Assembly (NCBI GenBank): GCA_031283515.1
Contig: JAITBS010000216.1
Location: 1-6,936, forward strand
Length of the DNA stretch: 6,936 nt
Reading direction: 5' to 3'
Source of the DNA: Planctomycetaceae bacterium
GTDB lineage: Bacteria; Planctomycetota; Planctomycetia; Pirellulales; Thermoguttaceae
In this document: piece by piece, positions 1 through 6,492 of the stretch
How positions within the stretch are numbered: the stretch's first letter is position 1
Layout: each line of letters starts with the position of its first letter
Notes under the pieces: model-generated
What the model saw: the letters and a program-made list of their open reading frames with translations, nothing else
The model's database searches: none
What the model was told of the DNA's origin: nothing
Program-made: the position numbers and the translations under genes

Positions 1-74
1 CAAAAACAAAAACGCCCGGAACACTTTTATAACTCTAAATATAGTAAAGACTTACGAAATAAGCGAATTTCAAT

Positions 75-100
75 TTGCTCATGGAATTACCAATGAGCAA
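75..100. repeat. Short perfect hairpin, 8-bp stem
   Basis: TTGCTCAT (75-82) is the reverse complement of ATGAGCAA (93-100), with a 10-nt loop between. No T-run follows the stem on either strand, so it does not look like an intrinsic terminator. The rest of 1-117 is AT-rich with no credible ORF. The hairpin lies just outside the left arm of the large inverted repeat, and the right arm has no counterpart, so it is probably host sequence or a different small repeat. Confidence 0.4.
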
Positions 101-117
101 TGAAAAAACAAACCCTG

Positions 118-218
118 CGGCGAAAGGTCGCCTACCTGTTAGTTGCCTACCTGTTAGTTGCCTACCTTGTAATTGCCAACTGTAAACAAATTCAAAAAAA
201 ATTCCACTGATAGATTAC
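118..218 (-). repeat. Left arm of large inverted repeat enclosing the gene block
   Basis: Read on the minus strand from 218, this 101-bp segment begins GTAATCTATCAGTGGAAT, continues through a T-run and a TTTGTTTACAGTTGG stretch, passes 15-bp GGTAGGC-containing units and ends CTTTCGCCG. The same order occurs on the plus strand at 6493-6577. By eye there are about six mismatches over the ~85 aligned bases. The left copy has one extra 15-bp unit and one extra base in the A/T run. The CG-rich end can form a small hairpin (GGCGA/TCGCC around 119-132). It contains no ORF and is a dispersed repeat of unknown class. Confidence 0.85.
130..174. repeat. 15-bp tandem repeat, three units
   Basis: GCCTACCTGTTAGTT occurs twice exactly (130-144 and 145-159). 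A diverged third unit, GCCTACCTTGTAATT, follows at 160-174, and a partial GCCAAC comes after it. The array is part of the inverted-repeat arm 118-218. The opposite arm carries only two units (6536-6550 and 6551-6565), so unit number varies between copies, as expected from slippage or unequal recombination. Confidence 0.9.
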
Positions 219-303
219 CGATTTTGTAAAATACATGGAATACATTTCGTCCTTGAAAACCCAGTATTTCGTAATCGTACACAATAACCGGATTTTTAGT
301 TGT

Positions 304-405
304 GAATTGAGAGCGGAGAGTTGTAGTGCCGTATGCGGAATTATTGCCGTTTTGGTGGTAATCTGCATGTGACACTTTTTACGGTCAACTCTCAACTAAC
401 ACTAC
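304..405 (+). repeat. Palindromic repeat element, copy A, overlapping the response-regulator stop
   Basis: The 49-bp core at 324-372 matches the reverse complement of 4200-4248 at about 37 of 49 positions; both contain GCGGAATTA(T/C)TGCCG. In both copies the core is flanked by arms built from AGAGTTG/CAACTCTCAACTA-type sequence, which are inverted relative to each other, so the whole unit can fold into a long imperfect hairpin. Copy A ends around CACTAC (400-405). That segment contains the complement of the TAG stop codon of the minus-strand gene at 402-761. As RNA it might also act as a 3' structure for that transcript, but no T-tract supports a classical terminator. Confidence 0.7.
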
Positions 406-761
406 AAGGCTTGCTCAACAAGTTCCAAAAGTACGTCAATTGGAAACGGCTTACAAATATAACCGTCAATTCCCAAACTTTCAGCATAAGCCTTATGGCG
501 TTCTCCCTCATTTGCCGTAATCATAATGACACGAATCGGATAGAAATGGGATTGACGCAGCGTTTCGAGAATAAGAAAGCCGCTTCGTTTAGGCATCATA
601 ATGTCAAGAATAACCAAATCAGGTTTTTCTTTATTGACCATTATCAGACCCTGATCGCCATCAAAAGAAACGACAACATCATATCCGGCTGCCTCCAAAG
701 CAATCCGAATCGATTCAATAATCTCACGATCATCGTCAACAATTAGTATTTTCTTTTTCAT
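402..761 (-). CDS. Stand-alone response-regulator receiver domain (CheY/Spo0F-like)
   Basis: This 119-aa protein is a single receiver domain, which accepts a phosphoryl group from a histidine kinase and signals by changing conformation in the cytoplasm. The hallmarks are visible: acidic pocket DDD at residues 9-11, phospho-acceptor Asp53 in LVILDIMMPKRSG, switch Thr82 in MITAN, aromatic Tyr101, and invariant Lys104 in the KPF motif. The length fits one receiver domain with alpha-5 ending at the C-terminus, so no DNA-binding or enzymatic output domain is present. The ATG at 761 puts the ILIVDDD strand at the normal distance from the start; no clear Shine-Dalgarno precedes it. The stop lies inside a repeat element (304-405), so a longer ancestral C-terminus cannot be excluded. 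No kinase gene lies in the window, and partner and output are unknown. Confidence 0.95.
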   Translation of the reverse strand: MKKKILIVDDDREIIESIRIALEAAGYDVVVSFDGDQGLIMVNKEKPDLVILDIMMPKRSGFLILETLRQSHFYPIRVIMITANEGERHKAYAESLGIDGYICKPFPIDVLLELVEQAL

Positions 762-1081
762 AATTAGTCAGGTAGGAATAAATAAGGCGGGATATTGGAT
801 AGGTAATGTTACGATTTTAATTTTCAAATAATATTTACGTTGGTCAAAATAATGACATTGTAACATGTTACAGTATTTATCAAAAAAATGACTTAACGAA
901 TACATGATATTGGGGCAGGAAATAAAAAGTTGTGAATAGTTACAGACGGCTAAAAAAACAATAGGAATAATACCTGACCAATAACGAAACCGTTTTCAAG
1001 TACAAACCGTACTCTCCGTTTATTAAGCCATCGCTAATTATAATAATGGAACAAGAAAAGGTATTTGAAAGTTAATTTTTT
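762..1081. other. AT-rich intergenic spacer
   Basis: These 320 bp separate the receiver gene from the upstream dehydrogenase gene on the same strand. I see no credible ORF, tRNA or other structured RNA gene. It must hold the receiver gene's promoter if that gene is independently transcribed, but I found no convincing -35/-10 pair. The only distinct structure is the 14-bp palindrome at 859-872. No intrinsic terminator for the dehydrogenase gene is evident at its left end. Confidence 0.6.
859..872. promoter_or_regulatory. Perfect 14-bp palindrome, possible operator
   Basis: TGTAACATGTTACA is a perfect inverted repeat about 100 bp upstream of the receiver gene's start. A related partial site with GTAATGTTAC lies at about 803-812, nearer the gene. 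Dyad symmetry of this size is typical of a binding site for a dimeric helix-turn-helix regulator. Such palindromes can occur by chance in AT-rich DNA and no regulator gene is nearby, so the role is an inference. Confidence 0.35.
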
Positions 1082-2173
1082 TTATTTGTTTTTTCTGGTA
1101 AGTTCCGGGTCTTTGGCAAGCGGTAACTTGACAACTTGACCGGATTCAGCAGCTTTGTAAATTCCGAGAATGATTTCTACACTTCGGCGTCCTTCATTGC
1201 CGTCAACAACCAATTCTTCTTTACCGTCAATGGCGGCAATCATATTGGCAAAAAGTTTGGCATGACCGTTGAAGTTAATTGCGGATGGGTCTGCCGCACC
1301 ACCGCCGCCGGATTGATGGTAAGTCATTGCCTCACGAATTTCTGCGTCTTCCGGTGCGGAAACAGCAAAATCCCATTTGACAATATCTTCTTCTTCCAAA
1401 ACCGCCGAACCTTTTGAACCGCTAATTTCAACCCGTTTCAAATAACCAGGGTAAGAAGCAGTGGTTCCGACAATTGTTCCTAAAGCTCCGTTGGCAAACT
1501 TCAACGTCGCAACAGCAACATCTTCAACTTCAATACGTTCATGGGATAACAAAGCAGTGTGAGCGGAGATTTCGACAACAGGTCCCATAAGCCAGGTTAA
1601 AAGGTCAATGGTATGAATTGCCTGATTCATCAATGCCCCGCCGCCGTCAAGTTCCCAAGTCCCCCGCCATGCACCGCTGTCATAATATTCCTGTGTTCGG
1701 TACCATTTGACAATAGCATCGCCAAGTGTTAAACGTCCAAAACGTCCGGTGTCAATCGCTGTTTTAATTTTCCGTGAGGAATCATGAAACCGGCTATGAA
1801 AAACAGCGGCGAGTTTAACGTTTGATTTTTGGCAAGCCGCAATAATCCGGTCACAACGTTCCAGTGTGATTTCGAGCGGTTTTTCAACGATGAGGTGTTT
1901 ACCTGCTTCCGCAACCGCCAGAGCCGGTTCAATGTGGGCTCCGCTTGGAGTTCCAATCGTTACAATATCGATACGGTCATCCGCAAGAAATTCCTTAAAA
2001 CCGTGATAGGCTTTGCAACCGGAATATTGAGCCGCCAAACGGTCTGCCGATTGCGGAACCATATCATAGCAAGCAATAAGCGTTCCGCCAGCTGCCTCAA
2101 TCGCCTTAGCGTGAAAACCGGCAATCATACCGCAACCAATAATTCCAAAATTTTTTGTCAATTGTTTAACCAT
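1082..2173 (-). CDS. Gfo/Idh/MocA-family NAD(P)-dependent oxidoreductase
   Basis: This 363-aa protein has the family's usual length and two-domain layout. The N-terminal Rossmann fold (about 8-125) has the dinucleotide-binding GIIGCGMIAG loop (10-19), an acidic Asp37 at the end of beta-2 that usually favours NAD, and the catalytic EKP motif with Lys98 (97-99). The C-terminal alpha/beta domain carries GGGALMNQAIHTIDLL (177-192), in which Gln184, His187 and Asp190 occupy the positions used for sugar binding and catalysis. The preceding WYR..YY..GAWRG pattern resembles WlbA/WbpB-type nucleotide-sugar dehydrogenases but also occurs in catabolic relatives. A glycine run (289-292) precedes the C-terminal helices. 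The enzyme should oxidise or reduce a hydroxyl or keto group of a sugar or sugar derivative in the cytoplasm; the substrate cannot be named. The ATG at 2173 has no clear Shine-Dalgarno, but the Rossmann strand starts at the expected distance. Confidence 0.93.
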   Translation of the reverse strand: MVKQLTKNFGIIGCGMIAGFHAKAIEAAGGTLIACYDMVPQSADRLAAQYSGCKAYHGFKEFLADDRIDIVTIGTPSGAHIEPALAVAEAGKHLIVEKPLEITLERCDRIIAACQKSNVKLAAVFHSRFHDSSRKIKTAIDTGRFGRLTLGDAIVKWYRTQEYYDSGAWRGTWELDGGGALMNQAIHTIDLLTWLMGPVVEISAHTALLSHERIEVEDVAVATLKFANGALGTIVGTTASYPGYLKRVEISGSKGSAVLEEEDIVKWDFAVSAPEDAEIREAMTYHQSGGGGAADPSAINFNGHAKLFANMIAAIDGKEELVVDGNEGRRSVEIILGIYKAAESGQVVKLPLAKDPELTRKNK

Positions 2174-2300
2174 GATTCATTTTTCAAGTTGTTAAAATTT
2201 TTTGTAACTAACACCGGCACAATTACACCGGCAACACACCGCCGAACATACAACAATGGTTCCAGTACAAGTCAAACCTCAGGTAATTGCCTAACAGATT

Positions 2301-2328
2301 GTTATACTCATTGCACGTTAAAATTCAA
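2301..2328 (-). promoter_or_regulatory. Candidate sigma70-type promoter for the first dehydrogenase gene
   Basis: On the minus strand, TTGAAT (2323-2328) and TATAAC (2301-2306) are separated by 16 bp, a good fit to -35 and -10 hexamers. Transcription would start near 2294 and leave a leader of about 120 nt before the ATG at 2173. Together with the 283-bp gap, this suggests the gene can be transcribed separately from the upstream dehydrogenase gene. The match is by eye in AT-rich DNA, where chance matches are common. Confidence 0.35.
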
Positions 2329-2378
2329 CTTTATAATAGCAGAATTTTTGTGTCTTTTATTTAAAAATCCCGATAATT

Positions 2379-2419
2379 CTGTTTATCCCGTATCCCGTCA
2401 ACATCTGTTTATCCTGTCA
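2379..2419. repeat. Degenerate direct repeat of CTGTTTATCC(C/T)GT
   Basis: CTGTTTATCCCGT (2379-2391) recurs as CTGTTTATCCTGT (2405-2417) with a period of 26 bp, and a partial TATCCCGTCA (2391-2400) lies between them. The array sits in the spacer between the two dehydrogenase genes, just after the stop of the upstream one. It resembles short dispersed repeats found between genes in repeat-rich bacterial genomes. No ORF or terminator is evident in it. The rest of the 2174-2456 spacer shows nothing else apart from the promoter-like site. Confidence 0.6.
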
Positions 2420-2456
2420 AAAAACGAAAACCGCATTGTCAAGTGTGATGAGTATA

Positions 2457-3527
2457 TCACAAACCGATTCCTTTCATTTTTTGCGTATTGAAGGGAATGG
2501 GCGTTTTTTGGCGGATTGATTCGACAATTGTTTCCGCAACCGCAACCGCCGACAATGCCCGATGTCCCGAAACTCGCGGCTGCCGACCGGTTTGGATCGA
2601 CTCCGCAAAATCATCCATTTCCTTTGCCAACGCATCAACTGCCGCCAACATGGGAACCGTATCACTTGTCATTTCTGTTGTTGTGAAATGTTCTTTCATA
2701 AAATCGGGTGCAAGTTTTAATGTGGTATCGGAAGAAACATGTTCGGGATTAAAAAGTCCTTGCAAAACGGATTGATCGGGTTGATATTTTTTAACGGTTC
2801 GTGCGGCAAAATCAATAGTTGTCGAACAAGATATTGAGGTGATACACATTTCACGAACAGTATTTGAGGCAACTCTGGACGAATAAAAATGAGCAACTGT
2901 TCCGTTTTCAAACCGAATTCTGGCATCGGCAATATCTTCATGTTGTCCGTTAAGGATGTTGAATCCGGCGGCATCGACCCAAAGAACCGGTGAAGGAATC
3001 AATGACAGGACGAGGTCAAGGTCGTGAATCATCATATCAAACACCGTTCCAATATCGGTACTTCGAAACGTGTATCCGCTTGTTCTCACAGCGTCAATGA
3101 TTGCGGGAGTACCGTTTTTAACATCCTGAAGCTCTTCCTGAACAACCGACCATGCCGGATTAAATTCTTCGACATGACCAATCTGAAAAATAACACCGGT
3201 TTGTTGAGCGGTTTCTACTAATTTTTGGGCATGATTCCATGAAGAACACATTGGTTTTTCCATGAGAACATGTAAACCATTCCGCAAACAAATTTCACCG
3301 AGTTCATAATGCAATAACGTTGGCGATGCGATAACAACAGCATCAACATTGGGAATCAGTTCTTGTACGGTACAATATTCTTGAATACGATATTTTTCGG
3401 CAAGTTTTTGGCGTGCCGGTTCTGAAGTGTCGAGTACGCCGACAAGTTGAACCGTTTTGTGTGAGGCGGCTTTGTCCGCATGAAACGAACCAAGACGACC
3501 GGCACCAATAATTCCGAGTTTGAGCAT
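2457..3527 (-). CDS. Gfo/Idh/MocA-family oxidoreductase, nucleotide-sugar-dehydrogenase-like
   Basis: This 356-aa protein is a full-length two-domain dehydrogenase of the same superfamily as its neighbour but a different subfamily. The Rossmann fold has GIIGAGRLG (5-13), Asp33 after beta-2 and the catalytic EKP motif (Lys91, residues 90-92). It also has GHVEEFNP (117-124), a variant of the GHxERFNP motif I associate with GnnA/WlbA-like UDP-GlcNAc 3-dehydrogenases and with planctomycete homologues near lipid A genes. The substrate domain carries STDIGTVFDMMIHDLDLVL (156-174), with His168 and Asp171 as the likely catalytic or binding pair. The most plausible job is oxidation of a nucleotide-linked amino sugar for envelope glycolipid or polysaccharide synthesis. 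No lpx genes or partner aminotransferase lie in the window, so this stays an inference. The ATG at 3527 has no Shine-Dalgarno, but the Rossmann loop begins at residue 5, which leaves no room for a later start. Confidence 0.93.
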   Translation of the reverse strand: MLKLGIIGAGRLGSFHADKAASHKTVQLVGVLDTSEPARQKLAEKYRIQEYCTVQELIPNVDAVVIASPTLLHYELGEICLRNGLHVLMEKPMCSSWNHAQKLVETAQQTGVIFQIGHVEEFNPAWSVVQEELQDVKNGTPAIIDAVRTSGYTFRSTDIGTVFDMMIHDLDLVLSLIPSPVLWVDAAGFNILNGQHEDIADARIRFENGTVAHFYSSRVASNTVREMCITSISCSTTIDFAARTVKKYQPDQSVLQGLFNPEHVSSDTTLKLAPDFMKEHFTTTEMTSDTVPMLAAVDALAKEMDDFAESIQTGRQPRVSGHRALSAVAVAETIVESIRQKTPIPFNTQKMKGIGL

Positions 3528-4096
3528 ATTTTTATAAATACAAATTATTTATATCGGAAACAAACCAAAATATAATGAAACAAAAATAATATCATTCGGG
3601 ATGATTTTATTACAAACCTTTGACCGAATACCAATTGCTGAATAAATTCTATTATAAATGACCATCGAAGTCTATACTTTCTCCAGACATTTCTGAAAAA
3701 CAGCGAGGTTTATCACTATTCCGGCATTTTGGCTGGAACAAGGCAATTTTTATAAACTATTTACACGAATAATACAAGAGGTAGGCAGTGTTTCTTCAAA
3801 AGCTTTTCACGAAGACAACCGGACGATATAGTGTGTTTTTTTATTGTTCTTAGGATAATTGAGTGCTCTTTGGCGGTATTCTCTAAATTTGTCATAGTGA
3901 GAGTCGTATTTTCCGGCGGCTTTTGTTATATTATTAACGAACGGCATTTGGGGAATGACGCAATACTCGAAATAGAAAAATACACAAACTACTTGACAAA
4001 GAACTTGCATCGTTTTTCATTTCCTGTAAAATAACAAAATTAAAAATAAAGGTACTATTTCGATGGAGTTTTATTTGAACCGTTTAATGAAAATTC
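3528..4096. other. Gene-free spacer between divergent genes
   Basis: About 570 bp lie between the start of the minus-strand dehydrogenase gene and the MITE-like element. Two mutually overlapping 67-codon ORFs on opposite strands (about 3807-4034) have no recognisable family, no ribosome site and odd composition, so neither is called. A GGTAGGCA fragment at about 3781-3788 resembles the core of the 15-bp units in the large inverted repeats but has no further similarity. No tRNA or recognisable structured RNA was found. Decayed genes or an unrecognised small RNA remain possible. Confidence 0.5.
3586..3615 (-). promoter_or_regulatory. Candidate promoter for the second dehydrogenase gene
   Basis: On the minus strand TTGTAA (3610-3615) and TATTAT (3586-3591) are separated by 18 bp, a moderate match to a sigma70-type promoter. 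Transcription would begin near 3579 and leave a leader of about 50 nt before the ATG at 3527. The area is very AT-rich, so this is a weak call. Confidence 0.3.
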
Positions 4097-4131
4097 GTAA
4101 TATATCAGTGGAATTATTATTTTTGGTTCTT

Positions 4132-4146
4132 CACCCCGAAGGGGTG
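4132..4146. repeat. GC-rich hairpin CACCCC-GAA-GGGGTG
   Basis: A perfect 6-bp GC-rich stem with a 3-nt loop stands out in otherwise AT-rich DNA. The same CACCCCGA sequence ends the opposite terminal repeat (reverse complement of 4290-4297), but there the second half of the stem is missing. No T-tract follows on the plus strand, so it is more likely part of the repeat element than a terminator. Confidence 0.6.
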
Positions 4147-4173
4147 GAATTTTCATAACCGTAGGTCAAGCGA

Positions 4174-4271
4174 GTAGTGGATAGTTGATAGTGGATAGTT
4201 CGCACGCAGAGTAATACCATTTCGGCAGTAATTCCGCTTGCGACACTATCAACTATCCACTCTCAACTATC
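4174..4271 (-). repeat. Palindromic repeat element, copy B, nested in the MITE-like element
   Basis: The core at 4200-4248 is the inverted counterpart of 324-372, about 76% identical. It is flanked by GTGGATAGTTGATAGTGGAT-type sequence on the left (about 4176-4199) and its inverse ACTATCAACTATCCACT on the right (about 4243-4259, then a CTCAACTATC repeat). The core itself is an imperfect palindrome, GCAAGCGGAATTACTGCC against GGTATTACTCTGCGTGC. The complete unit could form a hairpin of about 95 nt. It has no ORF. Confidence 0.75.
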
Positions 4272-4369
4272 ATCTTGCCACTGCCTCTGTCGGGGTGAAA
4301 ATCGAAAAACAAAAATGCCACTGATAGATTACAAAAAAAATAATTACCAAAAATCTTAACAACCGGCTC

Positions 4370-4398
4370 TTGACTTTCAATTTTGTTTCAAATAAACT
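4370..4398 (+). promoter_or_regulatory. Candidate sigma70-type promoter for the lyase-like gene
   Basis: TTGACT (4370-4375) and TAAACT (4393-4398) are separated by 17 bp, the preferred spacing. Transcription would begin near 4405 and leave a leader of roughly 87 nt before the ATG at 4492. It is the best promoter match in the window and lies just downstream of the repeat element at 4097-4332, so regulation must act from within that element or from the short gap. No operator is recognisable. Confidence 0.5.
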
Positions 4399-4478
4399 GT
4401 ATCGATATGAAACCGTGTTTCGTTTTTTTTGCCATGTTTTGTTACATCAAGCGATACGCGGTCGTTTCAAAAAAACAC

Positions 4479-4484
4479 AAGGAA
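4479..4484 (+). promoter_or_regulatory. Shine-Dalgarno site deciding the lyase-like start
   Basis: AAGGAA lies 7 nt before the ATG at 4492. It favours that start over the in-frame TTG at 4429, which would add 21 residues ahead of a normal signal peptide, and over the internal ATG at 4516, which has no such site. The other three genes in the window lack a comparable sequence. Confidence 0.7.
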
Positions 4485-4491
4485 CCTGATT

Positions 4492-6483
4492 ATGAACAAT
4501 TTAACAAACAATGTAATGAAAACTCTTAACACAATTATTTTTTCTTTCGGATTATCTTTTGGATTATCTGTTTTTCTCTTGGCGCAGGAATCAACACCGG
4601 ACTTCTCCACTTATGAAGGACGAAAAGCGGCGGTTTTGGCTTCGCTCAAGGATGTGGAACTGAAAGAACGCGGTAAACATGGTATTCCGCGTGCGTTAGC
4701 GAGATTACATAATAATCCCAAAGACAAAGCCGCTCAGGATTATCTGGCGAATGTTCTTGATCCGAAATTACAAACGATGTTCGACTTGCCTGGTATTGCT
4801 CTGGCAATGTATCAATATAAAGATCAGATTCCGTACGAAAATTGGAAAAAAATATGGAGTTATCTTGAACGCCTCGATACGAAAAATCACTCCGTCGGCG
4901 AAGGGTTCATGGGACATGGAACAGAAAATCACGCCTTGATGATGTGGGTCAGTGCTTATCTTTTTGCCCAACATCGTCCCGATCAAGGTTGGAGCAATGG
5001 AATGAGCAGTGAAGAAATCAAAGTGCTGATGAAAGAACGTCTTCGGAAAATGCTTAAAAATGTTTATCGAATGGGTTATGCCGAATATCTTTCAACAACT
5101 TATGATGCGGTACTCAATTTGAGCATAGAAATTTTGTACATTTATGCAGCCGATCCCGAAGTTAAGGCGATGGCGGAAGCTTATCTGCTTTATAAATGGT
5201 CAATTCTTTCACTCAACGTTTTTAACGGTGATATTATTGCGCCTCATGCCCGAATGAATGTTCAAACCGATCACCGTTCACCGGGGCAGGAAGAGAGTGA
5301 ACTTCCTGCGGCAAGTTATTATAACTGGGTACTCTGGGGTTGGGGTCCCGCAACGAATAATGTTAGGCTGACCGATTTTCGACCGCGAAGTGAAAAAGGT
5401 TACAATGAAACATCCTACGCCATTTATGCGGCATTGTCGAAGGCAAAACCGGATGAAGTTTTTTTCCGTTTAGCCGCGAATAAAGAACCGTTTACACAAT
5501 GGTCATCAACTTGTATGTTCGGCGGTTACGGAGCCGGTGCTCCGCGTTGGATGTTACGAAAAGTTTACCGCGATAAAACGTATGCGATTGGAACCGGCAA
5601 TTTTCGTTGGGTTCCCGGCGGCGATTACGCAGACCATGATGCTGTTGGTTTCGGAATTTATTGGAGCAGTGCGGATCGTTTCAATTATATTAACTGTTAC
5701 TCGCCGTTCTGGTACAGTGACGCCGATGATCCAAACCGGACTCCAGACACATGGGATCATGGTCAGGTTAGCCCTTTTCAACAAACCGCACAACATGAAA
5801 ATACAGCAATAATACTGTTCAATATTCCAGATAAAGATCCTTGGCAAAGTCTTTCTGATCAAAATAAATGGACTTGGCGCGACGGACACGCAGAGAATTT
5901 GATAAAACGCGGAATGTTACGGTTTCCTAAATCGGTTGACGAACAAGTTGAGGAAAACGGTTGGATATTTCTTAGGGAAGGCGTAACTTATATCGGCATT
6001 AAACCACTCAAAGATTATTATGTCCAATCTGATTTGTCAGGACATCTCAAAGAGTTTACTGTTGTTAAATCAGATCACGCACAAACAGGTTTTGTGTTTG
6101 AACTCGGTACGGAAGAAGAATTTGGTAACTTCTCTGAATTTCGTGCAAAATTACCGAAAAACAAACTCGAAATCAATTGGGAAAAACTTACGGTTACGTA
6201 CACAAATTCGCGTAATTCCGTATTAGAAATTCACTATGTTTCCGGTTTGCCTCTTGTTCCGGTAATTCCTGTTCCGAGTCATTGGCAACATAAAAAGATA
6301 ACCGGTTTTGCGGAATCGGTTCCTGTTGTAACAATAAATGGTATTGTTGAACGTTTTCTTGACGGATTGCCCATGATTGAAAGTCCGGCAATACGAATGA
6401 ATAATAGTGTTTTACAAATTGACGACGGCAAAACCCGAATCTCTGTTGATTGGCAAAACGAATATCCGATTATCACCCGCTAA
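4492..6483 (+). CDS. Exported heparinase-like (alpha/alpha-toroid) protein, putative polysaccharide lyase
   Basis: This 663-aa protein opens with a Sec-type signal peptide: one Lys at residue 10, a hydrophobic stretch at about 14-30 (IIFSFGLSFGLSVFLL) and likely cleavage near Ala31-Gln32. Residues 40-340 are helix-rich. They include GTENHALM (143-150), in which Asn146-His147 resemble an active-site Asn/His pair, AEYLSTTYDAVLNLSIEILY (197-216, with Tyr199 and Tyr204), and a PHAR segment with His252. From about 345 (FGGYGAGAPRWML) the sequence becomes Trp/Tyr/Gly-rich with alternating beta-type stretches to the end. A helical toroid followed by beta-sandwich domains is the layout of heparinase II/III and alginate-lyase-like polysaccharide lyases, which cleave uronic-acid polymers by beta-elimination using Tyr/His with Asn. 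I cannot assign a named lyase family or substrate; a non-catalytic or six-hairpin hydrolase relative is possible. It should act in the periplasm or outside. It is monocistronic here. Confidence 0.85.
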   Translation: MNNLTNNVMKTLNTIIFSFGLSFGLSVFLLAQESTPDFSTYEGRKAAVLASLKDVELKERGKHGIPRALARLHNNPKDKAAQDYLANVLDPKLQTMFDLPGIALAMYQYKDQIPYENWKKIWSYLERLDTKNHSVGEGFMGHGTENHALMMWVSAYLFAQHRPDQGWSNGMSSEEIKVLMKERLRKMLKNVYRMGYAEYLSTTYDAVLNLSIEILYIYAADPEVKAMAEAYLLYKWSILSLNVFNGDIIAPHARMNVQTDHRSPGQEESELPAASYYNWVLWGWGPATNNVRLTDFRPRSEKGYNETSYAIYAALSKAKPDEVFFRLAANKEPFTQWSSTCMFGGYGAGAPRWMLRKVYRDKTYAIGTGNFRWVPGGDYADHDAVGFGIYWSSADRFNYINCYSPFWYSDADDPNRTPDTWDHGQVSPFQQTAQHENTAIILFNIPDKDPWQSLSDQNKWTWRDGHAENLIKRGMLRFPKSVDEQVEENGWIFLREGVTYIGIKPLKDYYVQSDLSGHLKEFTVVKSDHAQTGFVFELGTEEEFGNFSEFRAKLPKNKLEINWEKLTVTYTNSRNSVLEIHYVSGLPLVPVIPVPSHWQHKKITGFAESVPVVTINGIVERFLDGLPMIESPAIRMNNSVLQIDDGKTRISVDWQNEYPIITR

Positions 6484-6492
6484 TAAATTTTT

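Larger units (their letters stand above)
4097..4332. mobile_element. MITE-like palindromic element with 43-bp terminal inverted repeats
   Basis: The left end (4097-4139) and the reverse complement of the right end (4290-4332) align over 43 bp with 36 identities and no gaps. Both start GTAAT(A/C)TATCAGTGG and finish TTCACCCCGA. Just inside the left end, CACCCC-GAA-GGGGTG (4132-4146) forms a compact hairpin. The centre is another palindromic unit (4174-4271), so the whole 236-bp segment can fold on itself. It has no ORF, as expected for a non-autonomous element. I see no clear target-site duplication and no transposase in the window, so mobility is inferred from architecture only. It lies between divergently transcribed genes and ends 37 bp before the -35 of the downstream promoter candidate. 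Confidence 0.7.

Noticed and set aside
118..174. CRISPR-like array
   Set aside because: The 15-bp units are directly adjacent without spacers, so this is a simple tandem repeat.
333..746. 137-codon plus-strand ORF
   Set aside because: It lies antisense to the receiver gene, whose motifs are unmistakable, so it is a shadow frame.
2379..2419. Riboswitch or attenuator in the spacer between the dehydrogenase genes
   Set aside because: The signal is a direct repeat rather than a conserved folded aptamer, and it lies upstream of the promoter candidate, so it would not be in that leader RNA.
1829..2491. 220-codon plus-strand ORF
   Set aside because: It runs antisense through one dehydrogenase gene, across the spacer and into the end of the other. 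Its composition is not protein-like and no family is recognisable.
3618..3645. Plus-strand promoter-like pair TTGACC-17-TAAATT
   Set aside because: No gene or structured RNA follows for several hundred bases, and chance matches are expected in such AT-rich DNA.
3807..4034. Two overlapping 67-codon ORFs on opposite strands
   Set aside because: Neither has a ribosome site, a recognisable motif or a convincing start, and they occupy the same DNA. The minus-strand one has a more protein-like Lys/Tyr/Arg-rich C-terminal part and could be a gene remnant, but that is not enough to call.
4429..4491. Upstream TTG start giving a 684-aa form of the lyase-like protein
   Set aside because: It would add 21 polar residues before a normal signal peptide, and a good Shine-Dalgarno precedes the ATG at 4492 instead.
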